From contig JAYEVH010000370.1 of the NCBI GenBank assembly GCA_036346255.1, positions 424,611 through 488,610 on the forward strand: DNA of 64,000 nt, written 5' to 3'. Source of the stretch: Ampelocalamus luodianensis (taxonomy: Eukaryota; Streptophyta; Magnoliopsida; Poales; Poaceae). The notes beneath the pieces were generated by a model. That model was not told the DNA's origin. It searched no databases and saw only the letters and a program-made list of their open reading frames with translations. This document shows, in pieces, positions 21,701 through 31,942 of this stretch; within the stretch, counting starts at the first letter, position 1, and every line of letters begins with the position of its first letter. A program made the translations under genes and the position numbers.

Positions 21701-22413
21701 CTATAAAAAATTAAGCATGAGGTGGAGGTAACCTCTACTGTAATAAATATTGGACAAGTAATCTCTTTAACAAAATGCAATTTGGTTAAAATGCTGAGTG
21801 ATAGGACTTTCTAATATTGGTACTCAAAATATTGCTTTGTGCAAATAAATGAACCCGAGCCATCCTTGATAAGCCTTGCATGTATATTATTTGCATACTG
21901 TGTGTTGGCTCGCGAGCATGGAAGTTGTGCTCATCCTCGCTCTTTCCCCCAACCCTCAGAACTCGTGGATCATGGAGATTACGTCTACTACGAGGACCAG
22001 GACGCCGAGGAGCAAGGACATGAAGAAGAGTAGCATAGTTTTGTAGTCTGAGTCTCGCCTCGACCGGTTGGCTCGTTGGTACTCGTGTACATCCTATATT
22101 ATCAAGCCTTTGGCTAATATCGGTCGTACACATGGTACCCCAGTCGCTTGCCTGTGGAGAGACTTGCTCTACCCCTTTTGCTTCCTCTATCGTACTCGAT
22201 GTTTTGTAATGAACTCATTTGGCCTGATCGGCCCTATTGTAAACTCGACCCGACGTGGTCTATTTGAACTCTAATGCTTGTATTAATGAATGTTTCGATC
22301 TATGCGATGTATGAATCGATTCAGCAATGTATCCTGTGAGCGCTACCTACTGATCCAGGGAATAGCGCAGTATGTTCACAGAGGATTTTGGATTACGAAA
22401 TCCGGGTCCGCCA
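18759..22413 (+). repeat. Solo LTR copy 2 (3.7-kb LTR family)
   Basis: Starts TGTAACATCCCG and ends GGGTCCGCCA, flanked by a perfect 5-bp duplication ATGGT (18754-18758 and 22414-22418), which is the hallmark of an LTR-class insertion. A TATA-like CTATAAGAGA lies at 19401-19410 after a pyrimidine-rich U3, followed by a GC-rich leader of about 750 bp that is open in several frames. The 3' half includes a short conserved tract (GATTACGTCTACTACGAGGA, 21977-21996) shared with copy 3. It contains no gag or pol, and it interrupts the antisense ORF of the host gypsy element. Confidence 0.85.
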
Positions 22414-22840
22414 ATGGTACCCTCGGCATTCACTAATTTCCAACGCTGCCACTTGGTGCAATGATACACATCACCCTGGTAGCACAGCTTGAGGGGCCAG
22501 ACAGACAGAACACAACGCTGACCCTACGGCCCGCGCTGAGGGGCAATAACCTTCGTCATCCGTCTCTTAAAAGGCCGAAGCCCCTGACCGGTGGTGCATT
22601 GTCATATTGGGAAATTGTCCTACGTAAAAAGCGAAGTTAAAACGCATAGCCACAGCGCGCAAGGCCAAACGCATTGAGTTTTCACGAAGAATTTCCAAAA
22701 TATCTTTTACATTCAAAACTGGGGATCATTACAAAAAGAGGTAGCCCCCCTAAGCCTGCTCCGCCACAAAGGATATGAAGGGGCAGAGCTCAAAACACAA
22801 AAAGAAAGAAACTACAACCTAAGTATAGGTATCTAAAATG
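22414..22840. other. Tat element 3' spacer between antisense ORFs
   Basis: The first 60 bp continue the antisense ORF described at 18471-18758. The rest has no clear ORF. Confidence 0.45.
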
Positions 22841-25520
22841 CTTGGTGCAAGGGAGGCAATGGAGGGTCACACCTTGTCTCCGGTGGTGGCCCCGCTCGTC
22901 GTCCCCCTGGTCGTCCGCCGGAGCCTTGCCTCTCTCCCTCTAAGCAAGGATCACCCGGAGGGAGTCCATCATTGCATCAGGACCGCGGGTCACCCAGAAG
23001 TCTTGGGCAAGGATGATGCTCGCCCTCCGAATCTGCCGCTAGGTCAAATCAACCTCTGCCACAGACGCCACGGGCACGAAGCGAGCACCGAGGGAGTTAA
23101 TGTGCGTGCACCCGACCTTCTGCAAAAAGGCGAGCGCCGCTGTCTAGGCCACCTTCGTGTAGTGATCGCCATAAGCACGGGCCGTCGACAGACACACCTC
23201 CCCGACACAGCGAAGGCGCCCGAGGGTAATGTCCAGCCCTCCCACGGTATGCTTCAACAGCGACGACACGGCCCCGAGGTTAGCAGCAACGCCCTCTAGG
23301 GCCTCCATCGCCCCCACGTCGCGCGCGCCATGGTCTGGGTCAGCTCTCGCTCCGTCTCGATCTCTGCTTCAAGATTGACCCAGATGCCACGAAGCATCTG
23401 CACCTCCTCACGCAGGTCACGACGCTCCCCTTCTAGCTCCGTCACTTTTACCTCCAGCTTCTTCGCCCTAGCGGCCAGGGCGTCGCACTCGGAGCTCAAA
23501 GACGCGCTTCGCGCGTGTGCTCCGTCGAACCGTCCCTGGATCTCCGCGTAACCACGCGCAACATCTTCCTCGGCGTATGGATAGCATCAAAGTGCGCATG
23601 AGGCATGTCGTCAAAAACAAAAAAGGAGGAAGAAAATAACAGCTTCAAGCCTACCTTCGTGGCGTTGGCTTCAATGGTGGAGCATCCGGGAGGGCATGCT
23701 CCGGAAGAGCTCCCCAACATAGGCGGGGGCAGCAAAGTGAGTGATCTCCTTGCACACGCCCGACACACCGGTGCTAACCTTGAAAACCACGGTGCACAAC
23801 GGACCAAGATCCATGGTGCCCACAGCACTAGGCGCACAAGCCGACGTCGAAGCAGCCTCGGACCCCCAAGAGCCAGAGCTAGCTCCACCGTCCCAATCCC
23901 CATAGTCGCTCAGGACTATGAAGCACCTAACCTGATAAGGGAAAAATGTACACAAAATAAATAAAAATCAAAAGCCAGAGGAAACAAACCGATGTCGTCA
24001 CAACCCAGAGTGGGGGGGACCACTTGGGTGTCCTCCGAGCCATGCCCATAGACGTGGGATGGAGTGTTGTCGTCCGAGGACTCCTCGAAGGGCAAGCACG
24101 CTATTCCAAATGAGCTCGCTGCCCCCTCGGCAAAACCCACCACAGCTGGACCGCCCTCCCTCGGCGCCACTCCCGCTGCTAGAGAAGTCGGGCGCCCTCC
24201 CGACGAGGAGCTGCTGGAGCGAGTATGCCCCAACTGCCTCGAAGGACCCTGTGACAACCTCTTCATAGGCCGCTCAGCAAGATCCTCCCTCGCACTTGGG
24301 CTGCCCATGTCTCCTGCCCCAACAGATCAAAGGGGCCTTGCCTCGATTGGCCCCAGGGCATCCAGCTCTATGGGCACCCTAGCCTGTTTCTTCCTCCCCT
24401 CGTCGGGATTCGGGTGCTCCACCACACGAAATGATGGATCCCACGTATGCACGATTTAAGCATGGCTTGCGCACCACCAGCCCCCGGTTCGCGTGCTCCT
24501 CCCCAGTGTAGGGGCCTAGAAGCTGCTCTACGGCCCGCACAACGTCGTCGATGGACATCACTGCAGTAGATACAAGCACACCTTGTTTTAACAAAAAAAA
24601 ACAATAAAATAGGGGGGGGGGGCAGAAGAGCCAATGCAGAGTCCAAGACCTTCGTGGTCTTCGACAACGAAGGAGGGAAGATCTCCCTTTGGGTCCCCAA
24701 GCTCCACATTCCAACCCCGCGCAAGGGGCCAAACCCGAAGCATGCAGAACTCCTCCACATGGTCCCTTGTGGAGAGCCTCCGCGTAGTGTTGAGTAGGAG
24801 GTCGAGTAGCGCCTCTTCCCTCGAGGTGAGCATGATCTCTGGGGTGACGGTCAATTGAATTGGTCCTCCGCCTGATTGAAGCCCATCGCCCGAAAGAGAC
24901 CTATGGTAGAACCACCTCTGAGTCCAGTTATTGTCCCACCAATTCTGGGTCAACGGAGCCAGCACGTACATCAGACAATGAGCCTTCGACTGAAAGTTGA
25001 CATTGCCGAAGTTCAGCGTCTCGCTGGTGGCCTTCTTTTTCTTCGGTTGGTAGCACCCGTCGTGCAGGTACGCGAACAGGCGCCCCTCCCCACTCGTCCC
25101 TGCGGAGCGCATCACCCATTCGAACACACCAAGCTTGACAAGGGAATTGGGCATCAGCTACGCTAGCTCCACCCGGTAAAGCCGAAGCACCTGAGCCACC
25201 AGATCCACGCAGGGGAATCGAAGGCCCGCGTCGAAGAAGGCGGCGAAGAACACTGCCTCATCCACTCAGGGCGATGGCACCGTCTCCGACCTGGGGACCC
25301 GTACCAGCGCAAGGTCACCAAGCTTCCCCTCGTCCTTCATCGCCCGAAGCACCTGCTCTGTAACGATGGAGCGACCAAGGTCACTAGTGTATACTGCACT
25401 ACATCCACCATCCTTGCTACATTTCGTCATGACCAGACTCCCGGGGGCGCAGCAAACTAACACTAGAGGCAACAAAGTGTGCAAGGCAACGGAAGTGGGA
25501 GCAATAGCAAAGTGGAACAA
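22841..25520 (-). pseudogene. Antisense gypsy-type transposon protein (Transposase_28-like plus coiled coil), interrupted
   Basis: The minus strand between the antisense spacer and the 3' LTR holds a split ORF. The N-terminal segment lies near 25266-25520 (TEQVLRAMKDEGKLGDLALVR). A central segment at 24588-25154 has the aromatic-rich core seen in plant 'putative gypsy type transposon' proteins (VFEWVMRSAG, GRLFAYLHDGCY, FGNVNFQSKAH, NWWDNNWTQRWFYHR). A charged Ser/Ala-rich linker (23670-24310) precedes a heptad-rich coiled coil (KKLEVKVTELEGERRDLREE, 23296-23499). The C-terminal part (about 22841-23295) includes LKHTVGGLDITLGRLR. At least three frame breaks occur. The family role is unknown. 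An intact version would have run convergent to gag-pol. Confidence 0.65.
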
Positions 25521-25826
25521 GGAACGGAAAGCACCACCCCCTACCTATTTATAAGGCACCAAGACCGCAAAGCAAACAAAGTGGGAAAGCCCAAAAGTCG
25601 CGGGCCATTCACCGCGTGACACGTGTCACGAGCACAGCACACCTAACAGGTGACATTATGACGTGCAATAACCAACGGCGGCCCGCACAATTCGAGGGGA
25701 CGTCATCAATGACCAACCAGAGCACTACGGCGATCAGCAACCAACGACACACCTAATAAGGGGTAAGCCCTCATCTCACGGGAGCATCCCGCACAAAATC
25801 TTGCTTCGCTAGGTCGAAGGGGATGG
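25521..25826. other. 3' untranslated spacer and polypurine tract of the gypsy element
   Basis: Non-coding. It ends with a purine-rich tract, GAAGGGGATGG (25816-25826), immediately before the 3' LTR, as expected of the plus-strand primer. Confidence 0.6.
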
Positions 25827-26398
25827 TGACTTGGCGAAGCCTACGGGGCATCCCCGGAGGACCAGTGGCCAAGAACACCCGCGGGGGCGTTAGAGCCCGC
25901 CCGAGGGCCGTGCGTCCTCGAGGGCACTGTGCGTGCCTTCGGGGAGGCTCTGAAGGTGGTGCGAAGGCTCCTAGAGGGTTGCCGAAGCATCACGAGCTTG
26001 GAGGCTACGAGTCTCCCGGAGACACCTCGGGGTGGCTAAAGGATGTCTAAGTCCCTCGGTTCGGAGGCCCTGCGCACGGCAAGGGATGGAAGGAACCAGT
26101 GCTCCGGGTCCACCGGCTAGGTGGACCAGGGCCAAGGAGGTCCACCCTGGCTATGCATAGGGGGAGGAAAAGCCCATGCGATCCCTATGAGTTCAGTACC
26201 TTTTTAGGGGTAGATCTGTAATCTCATGTACCCTGTCGGAAGGCTATAAAATAGCTCCCTCCCCCATGTAATAAATCAGACCCAATTTTCAGGACAATTT
26301 ATACACACACTTGTCTTGGCAACTAGTCCCCTCTGTGAGGATCTCCTGGTCAGGGGGGGGTCCTCTTTTTGTACTATCTAGTCTTTCTTGTTACGATA
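25827..26398 (+). repeat. 3' LTR of the gypsy element
   Basis: Starts TGACTTGGCGAAGCC and ends TTACGATA. Aligns throughout with 7983-8567 but with many substitutions and small indels, so the insertion is old. TATA box TATAAAAT at 26245-26252. Confidence 0.85.
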
Positions 26399-26668
26399 CC
26401 ATGTGAAACATCAATCTTACTATGCCACCATCGAGGAAATTGTGAATCTTGTAGTGTGGCAGGGCATATTTCCTTAAACTTAGTTATAGGAAAGTTAGTC
26501 ATAAGCCGAAGAAGCAGCCTAAAATGCCAAATTAAGATGGGAAGTGGTTAAGGAATCCCAAGATCATGTCTCGTACGATTGTTCGTTTGCTTAAATATAA
26601 ACGAACTGAATATTTGCTTACGTTATATAACATGGTATTGTACGCAAAGACAGAAGAGGCGTACTTAC
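26399..26668. other. Flank between the gypsy 3' LTR and the secreted-peptide exon
   Basis: No gene seen. If the exon at 26669-26786 is real, this is its first intron, and the gypsy element would lie in or beyond that intron. Confidence 0.3.
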
Positions 26669-26786
26669 ATTTTAGTTGCGGAGCGGCCGTCACGACTGAA
26701 GGGCCGAAGATGGTGCCGATGAGAAGCACCATCAGTTGGATCGTCACCAGAAACAGGATTGAGAAAAGGTTAGGTCTCGTCGACAT
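26669..26786 (-). CDS. Possible first exon of a small secreted protein
   Basis: On the minus strand an ATG at 26786 starts MSTRPNLFSILFLVTI, continuing into LMVLLIGTIFGP and SVVTAAPQLK. This is a basic N-region, a strongly hydrophobic stretch of about 20 residues and an Ala-x-Ala-like cleavage context, i.e. a good signal peptide. The frame meets a strong splice donor (AT|GTAAGTAC) at 26669/26668, so the rest of the protein would be encoded further left. No second exon was found before the gypsy LTR at 26398, so the gene is either truncated or disrupted. An upstream in-frame ATG at 26855 would add 23 hydrophilic residues and hide the signal. I do not recognise the family. Confidence 0.4.
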
Positions 26787-26875
26787 CTTCCGTATCAGCG
26801 CTTCAGTGTGCTCTGAGAACGAAGACGAGGTAATTAATGACTCGACGAACGCCAAACATGTACACGGAGCGCAGC

Positions 26876-27258
26876 AGTCGTTCTGCTGGGAAGTCTACCT
26901 CTGTGGCTCTGTCGACGAGTCAAATAAATGTGTAGCCAGATAAAATATATCCATCTATTTATTATCTTATTAAAGTAAAGAAAAAAGAACTCACTACGTT
27001 CGCTCTCAATGGCTACAAATTTCCACGCTAATCGGTGAAAAAAATATCTACACCGCCAATTGCGGTGGGTCTAAATTATAACGGTACAGATTAAACATAT
27101 ATACATAAGGATTTTGTAAAGAAATATGAATACAACTCTTATATTAAGCTAGCACATCACCTAAGTTTGGTTCGCTCATATAACATAAAAATCTTTGTGT
27201 ACGCGCCAACGTGAGAGACCTCTGGCCGTCAACGTGTGTCTTGCTTCTCTATGGACTA
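26876..27258 (+). repeat. Duplicated receptor-kinase upstream region, copy A blocks B2-B3
   Basis: 26876-26930 matches 33683-33737 (TTCTGCTGGGAAGTCTACCT and beyond). 26931-27258 matches 40218-40389 plus 40661-40850, the region just upstream of the LRR receptor kinase, up to GACTAGA. The kinase coding region itself is absent here. This copy lacks the 6.5-kb and 271-bp insertions found in copy B, so it preserves their empty sites: TCAAATAAATGTG and AGATTAAACATAT. Confidence 0.85.
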
Positions 27259-27393
27259 GATGGGACTACAATGAATTCGTGGAGAGGACTTAACCACGAT
27301 CATGCATATGCATGGTGGCCAACGACTTACGGGCATGCATCGGAACAGCTAAGAAACCAGCTGGCCGCGGTTGAGGCCTAATTCATATTTTTA

Positions 27394-27528
27394 ATGAAGT
27401 TTGGAATGCAGGCTTTTTCACAACAAATAATTCAATTCTTGCAAAAATTAGGAAAATTTTCCTAAATTTCAAACGTGACCTTCAATTCCCACAGGAATTG
27501 GAAAAAAAATTGGTGTTCCAACGAAGCC
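27394..27528. mobile_element. Tourist-like MITE, 135 bp
   Basis: Flanked by TTA at 27391-27393 and 27529-27531. Termini ATGAAGTTTGGAATG and, reverse complemented, GGCTTCGTTGGAACA. The interior is AT-rich with no ORF. The inverted repeats are imperfect. Confidence 0.55.
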
Positions 27529-27755
27529 TTACTATTGCTAACCTACATTAGAAGATAAGTTGATGTCGATTTAACTATTAGAAGAGGAGTTGGTGCTAAT
27601 ATTTTTAGAGTACTTAAATAAGGCATGCGACATGCCAGATCGGAAAAGGAAGAAAAAGAAGGGGAAAACGGTACAGTACGTCAAGAAGGGAAAAACGGTA
27701 TAGTGCTCTGATTAACTTGGGAGCGCGTGTCCTGAGCCGTGCCTTGGCCTCCGGC

Positions 27756-28570
27756 CCGCGACCCGAAGCACGTGACGTGCCGACATGACTCTCGGCTTTA
27801 ATTTGTACGGTATTAGTCGTATAAAAGCATCTACAACAGTCCATATCAGTTGTTACTAAAGAGTTACCATATCAGTATTTAGGTAATATATATGAGAGAA
27901 TGTGAGGAGAGAGAGTGAGGTTGTTTCTAAATGAAGAAACTATCAAATTGTTAATACCAAGACACAAGAAATAATCAAATACTCTATTGGAGACTTACTT
28001 ATAACTTAAAAACGCATTTTGTGGGTCCTATTGTCTTAAAGCAAAATATTCATCCGATCATGTGTGCAGTCCGACTTTATTATTGATATGATAAATAAGC
28101 TAAAACATGTAAGCTACAAAGTTGTACTTCATTATTGATCATCAAGAATCATGCACACTTGTAGCAATTAAAATCTTAGACACAAGCTCAAAAACAATCT
28201 ATTGCAAGATTTGTTTCTTTTTATTAGATTGAGTATCCTCTCTCCTCTCAGTAACAATTAAAAAACAACTATTGTAGATGTTCTAATTCATTTTCATTCT
28301 GACATCATCCACCTGGTCCCGGTGAATTCATCTTCGAAGCTACATCGTTAGCGGGTTAGGGTAACGACTCAGCTTTCCGCGGGGATCCATCATCCATCCA
28401 TGTAATGCACGTAACATGAAATCTCGATGGAACGCATGAATATTATTAATTCCACGATCCCGATGGAACTGCATGGGTAGACTATCTTTTTTTCCCGGTT
28501 TACCAAAGGAAAAGTTCAATTCTTCCGGATTACAAAGGAAAGCTCCTATTTCCGTTTTACTAGTAGGGTA
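27756..28570 (+). repeat. Duplicated upstream region, copy A block B1
   Basis: Matches 33219-33665 from ACCCGAAGCACGT through CCCGGTTTACCAAAGGAAAAG to CTCCTATTTCCG. Copy A carries a MITE at 27825-28283 that copy B lacks. In copy A, block B1 lies after B2-B3, whereas in copy B it lies before them, so more than one duplication or rearrangement step is needed. Confidence 0.82.
27825..28283. mobile_element. Tourist-like MITE E, 459 bp, with paralogous empty site
   Basis: Termini AAGCATCTACAACAGTC and, reverse complemented, GAACATCTACAATAGTTG, flanked by TAA at 27822-27824 and 28284-28286. The paralogous sequence at about 33284-33296 reads CAGTCATAGAATTC without the element, which fixes the ends and the 3-bp duplication. 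Confidence 0.85.
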
Positions 28571-29029
28571 TCTGTGTGTTGCGACGGAATCCTATATTTT
28601 GAACGAAACAATTTTTATATTGTGTGAAACGTATGAATAAACCTGAAGCTTTCTGAATCTGCTCTCATTGAAAATTTTCCGTAGCCAGGAATGCAAAACA
28701 ATTCTGCATTGCATTCCATGGCTCAAAATTTGTTTGAACAAAATCTCAAACAGTTGCTCAAAGGAAGCAAAAAACACATATTTATACTGGAAAATTATAG
28801 AGACACATTTGAAGTTAGATCAAACAGTTATAATAGCTTAAGTCATACACACATTTGCGGTCAGAACTCAGAACCAATGATATTTTTTTGGGTAAACTAA
28901 TCATAACATTTCCATGAATGAATTAGCTCCCTGTATAATCATGTCCAAATTATATACTCGTGCGTTGCAATGAATAAAAAGAATCATATATGAGATGGGA
29001 CATGCTCCACGAGAGCGAGCAGAGGTGGG
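28571..29029. other. AT-rich spacer before the CACTA element
   Basis: No gene seen. It contains short imperfect inverted stretches (28680-28740, around TTCTGCATTGCATTCC) but no element with paired ends. Confidence 0.35.
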
Positions 29030-29575
29030 CACTACTACAAAAATGCTAATACCGAACGTCAGTATCACAGAAGGTTGATCGAAACCGTCTGTACTAAACA
29101 CAATCACAGACGCTTTTTGTTTAGAAACCGTCTGTGTAACTGTTTGCGCTAAAAACCGTCTGTGAAGAGGTAATATCACAGACGGTTCATATTGAAAACC
29201 GTTTGTGAAGTATCATAGACGGTTCTAAACACGAACCGTCTGTAATAATTGTAGACTTCACAGACGGTTCGTATTGAAAACCGTTTGTGAAATATCACAG
29301 ACGGTTCTAAACACGAACCGTCTATGATAATTGCAGACTTCACAGACGACTTTTTAATTATAACCATCTATGATAATGTTGCTTCAGCTCTGGTGAGTTT
29401 CTTCGTCGCCGATGTGTCTCTAATTCGTTGCATCGATCAATGCTGCTTCGGCTCTCTGATGTACGTCTCTTCGTCTCACGCGCCGAATTTATTCTTTGTT
29501 TTATAAAACGGATCATCCGCCATTGAAGATGATCATCCCCCCACATATAACTCTACCACTTCTAAAGAAGCAGAA

Positions 29576-30079
29576 ATGACTCCCTCTGTTTCCTTGTTAT
29601 CGGCATTGATGGCCTACCTGGCTGTACTGTACAAGCACCTCTCCCATAGTACGTTGGCGGATGCTGCGGAAGAACACTGTTTCAACAGTGTCTTCGCTCC
29701 TCTGTCCGAGGATTTGCCGGAGCAGGTGACGGCCACCTTCCGCCGTCTTGACATCCTCCTCCGCCGCGTCTTCCGGGTGATCTCCCACGTCCGGCGAGTG
29801 GACCGCATCATTGATGTGGTCCTCCACAACAACGTTGCACGTCTCCAGGAGGCTTGCCATCACTTGGACTGTTTAATTCAGGCGATAAGCGACCGAGTCG
29901 ACCATGCCGAGACCCCTCAAGCAAGGGAAGAGAGCCTATGGGCTCAATTCTTCTTGATCAATAGTCCGAGGGTCTTCGGGAGACACTTGAATGAGCGCGT
30001 CAGCGGGTGGATGTATTTCAGGCTTCGTTCGCTGATCACGAACTATTCGATACCGACGCTGCCACCTACGAAGTTTTGA
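29576..30079 (+). CDS. Unrecognised 167-residue protein inside the CACTA element
   Basis: This is one of the few uninterrupted, non-repetitive ORFs here: ATG at 29576 and a stop at 30077-30079, then an AT-rich region that could serve as 3' UTR. The protein is rich in Arg, His and Leu and predicted mostly helical (FRRLDILLRRVFRVISHVRR; RVDRIIDVVLHNNVARLQEA). There is no signal peptide, clear membrane segment or transposase motif. The start has GCAGAA just upstream, and there is a plausible promoter with repeated TGCTTC-GCTCT blocks at 29380-29460. It could be a captured host fragment or an element-specific protein; I cannot name the family. GC-rich codon use contrasts with the AT-rich flanks. 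Confidence 0.5.
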   Translation: MTPSVSLLSALMAYLAVLYKHLSHSTLADAAEEHCFNSVFAPLSEDLPEQVTATFRRLDILLRRVFRVISHVRRVDRIIDVVLHNNVARLQEACHHLDCLIQAISDRVDHAETPQAREESLWAQFFLINSPRVFGRHLNERVSGWMYFRLRSLITNYSIPTLPPTKF

Positions 30080-30194
30080 AGACGGAGATAGAAGCTTACC
30101 TCCGCCACTAGAACTTTGTTTATTTAGGTTTCTACTTTTTTTAATCTTAATTTGTAACAAGCGATCGACTGGTATACACGAGAATATATATATA

Positions 30195-30780
30195 ACTACG
30201 AGCTCGGTCGCTAGGGTTTGCGCTCTAACTCTCGTCTGTTCCCCTCCCTACCCGAGTGCCCCCAACCTCGACGCTGCCGCTTGTGCCACAACTATGGTGA
30301 CGCTGCCTTCCCCTCTTCCTCCTCCCCCCGGCGTGCGCGACCCCGGCTACCTCTCCACCGGCGATGTCGGGGTAAAACAGATCTATCACCTATTGGTTTG
30401 TGTTGTTGGTATTCATGTGAACCGAGCTCCTCCTCCCTCTCGTCGCCAGCTCCCGCACCTCCGGATCAAGCTCCCTCCTCCCCGCGCCGCCGGATCAAGC
30501 TCCCAGTCCTCCCTCGCTGCGCCGCCGGCCCTGGCTCCTCCTCCCTCTCGCCGCCAGCTCGCTGCGCCACTTTGGACCTCCCTCACGCCTCCAACCTCTT
30601 CGGCTCTCCCACTAACACGTAAGTCCCCTTATTATCTTCTTGATGTTGTCTGGTTGTTGGTTGATGCTGATGCTGATGGCCATTGGCCAGAGCCCAGATG
30701 GGTGTTGGGCGCTGATGGCTTCCAGAAGACTTCTAAATGTGTAATACATACATACATGAAGAGAAGTGCATCATTTTAGA
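30195..30780 (+). other. GC-rich genic-looking segment in the CACTA element
   Basis: Begins with CGCTAGGGTTTGCG-like 5'UTR composition and continues as Pro/Ser/Arg-rich open frames (30218-30622 and 30294-30779). Simple-sequence bias (CCTCC repeats) makes every frame look open, so no frame is convincing. It is probably a captured 5' exon or promoter of a host gene. Confidence 0.35.
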
Positions 30781-31286
30781 GAAGTGTAAATGTGTAATAC
30801 ATACATGTAGAGAGAAGTAGAGAAATCATAAATATAAATGAATGCAATGATCCATGCAGATATTGGGCTATTGTCTGTTGATATGTTATATTGTTATGAG
30901 TTATGACTTATTCAGAAGTGTCATGTGTTGTCTCTGCTATTGATATGTATGGGTTGTTGTATGTTATGACTTATTGGGTTGTTGATATGTATGGGCTGTT
31001 GTATGTTGATATGTTATATTGTTATGAGTCTACTATTGATTCACATGTTTATATGTCAAATATGCCTTTTAAATTTGATATATATTCCATTCCAAAACAA
31101 GACCAAATGAGTTAAAAACTACTACAACTCCTCTTCACCTACTCTCGCCATTCATTTCACCATTGTCTGTGTGAACCGTGTTCATGCCGGTCAAGTTCTC
31201 CTCTCTTGCGGCCCAGGTACGTCCTACCATTCCATTCCTGATCTCTTCTCTATAAAGTATCAACCACTGGTTGCTTGTGCTTTTAA

Positions 31287-31289
<3 letters not shown>

Positions 31290-31353
<64 letters not shown>
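31290..31353. repeat. (TA)n microsatellite, left hairpin arm
   Basis: Uninterrupted AT dinucleotide tract of about 60 bp. The partner tract lies in the right arm at 31874-31939, placed symmetrically about the hairpin loop. Confidence 0.95.
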
Positions 31354-31354
<1 letters not shown>

Positions 31355-31871
31355 ATTGTTGTCCTCACCACTTTTGAGGGTCGCCCAAGCGAAGATAAGG
31401 AGGATTGGTCAAGACCACGGCAACTTTAACGCCTCTGCAATTTCAAGAAGCATGGATGCAGAGACGCGTGGACATCAAATTACCTCAATGTCGCCGATAG
31501 GTAATTGGGCGCCGCTATATTCGAAAGTGACATGGACGCCGCAGTACTCGATCGGAAGTGGCATCATGTATCAGATTCAACCATTCCTTGATGTCAAGTC
31601 GAGCCCCGCAAGTCACGACTTGACATCAAGGAATGGTTGGTTACCGATACATGATGCCACTTCCCGCCGAGTACCGCGCGCCCACGTTATTTCTTAACAT
31701 AGCAACGTCCGATTACCTATCGACGACATCGAGGTAATTTGATGTCCACGCCGATCTCCCGCCGCATCCATGCTTCTTGAAATTGCGTGGCTCGTTAAAG
31801 TTGCCTATGGTCGCTGACCAATCCTCCTCATACTACTTGGACGACACCTAAAGTGACTAAGGAACAACAAT

Positions 31872-31873
<2 letters not shown>

Positions 31874-31939
<66 letters not shown>
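31874..31939. repeat. (TA)n microsatellite, right hairpin arm
   Basis: Uninterrupted TA tract, the mirror of 31290-31353. Being self-complementary, the tract can pair with its partner or fold on itself. Confidence 0.95.

Positions 31940-31942
<3 letters not shown>

Larger units (their letters stand above)
7983..26398 (+). mobile_element. Tat-lineage gypsy (Ty3) retrotransposon, degenerate, with nested insertions
   Basis: Two diverged LTRs (7983-8567 and 25827-26398) bracket a primer-binding-like site, gag, an integrase remnant, non-coding tandem arrays and antisense ORFs before a polypurine tract. An integrase-downstream spacer with antisense ORFs is known for Tat elements such as RIRE2 and Grande. 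Protease, reverse transcriptase and RNase H are missing, so it could not move unaided. Two solo LTRs of another family (9736-13444, 18759-22413) and probably an LTR fragment (to about 15144) account for over 9 kb of the interior. The 5-bp flanks (CCCAA left, CCATG right) do not match, so the target duplication has decayed or the ends were rearranged. Confidence 0.8.

Noticed and set aside
24368..24760. Second minus-strand frame of 130 codons overlapping the Transposase_28-like ORF
   Set aside because: It partly shadows the 24588-25154 antisense ORF; only the latter has family-like motifs.
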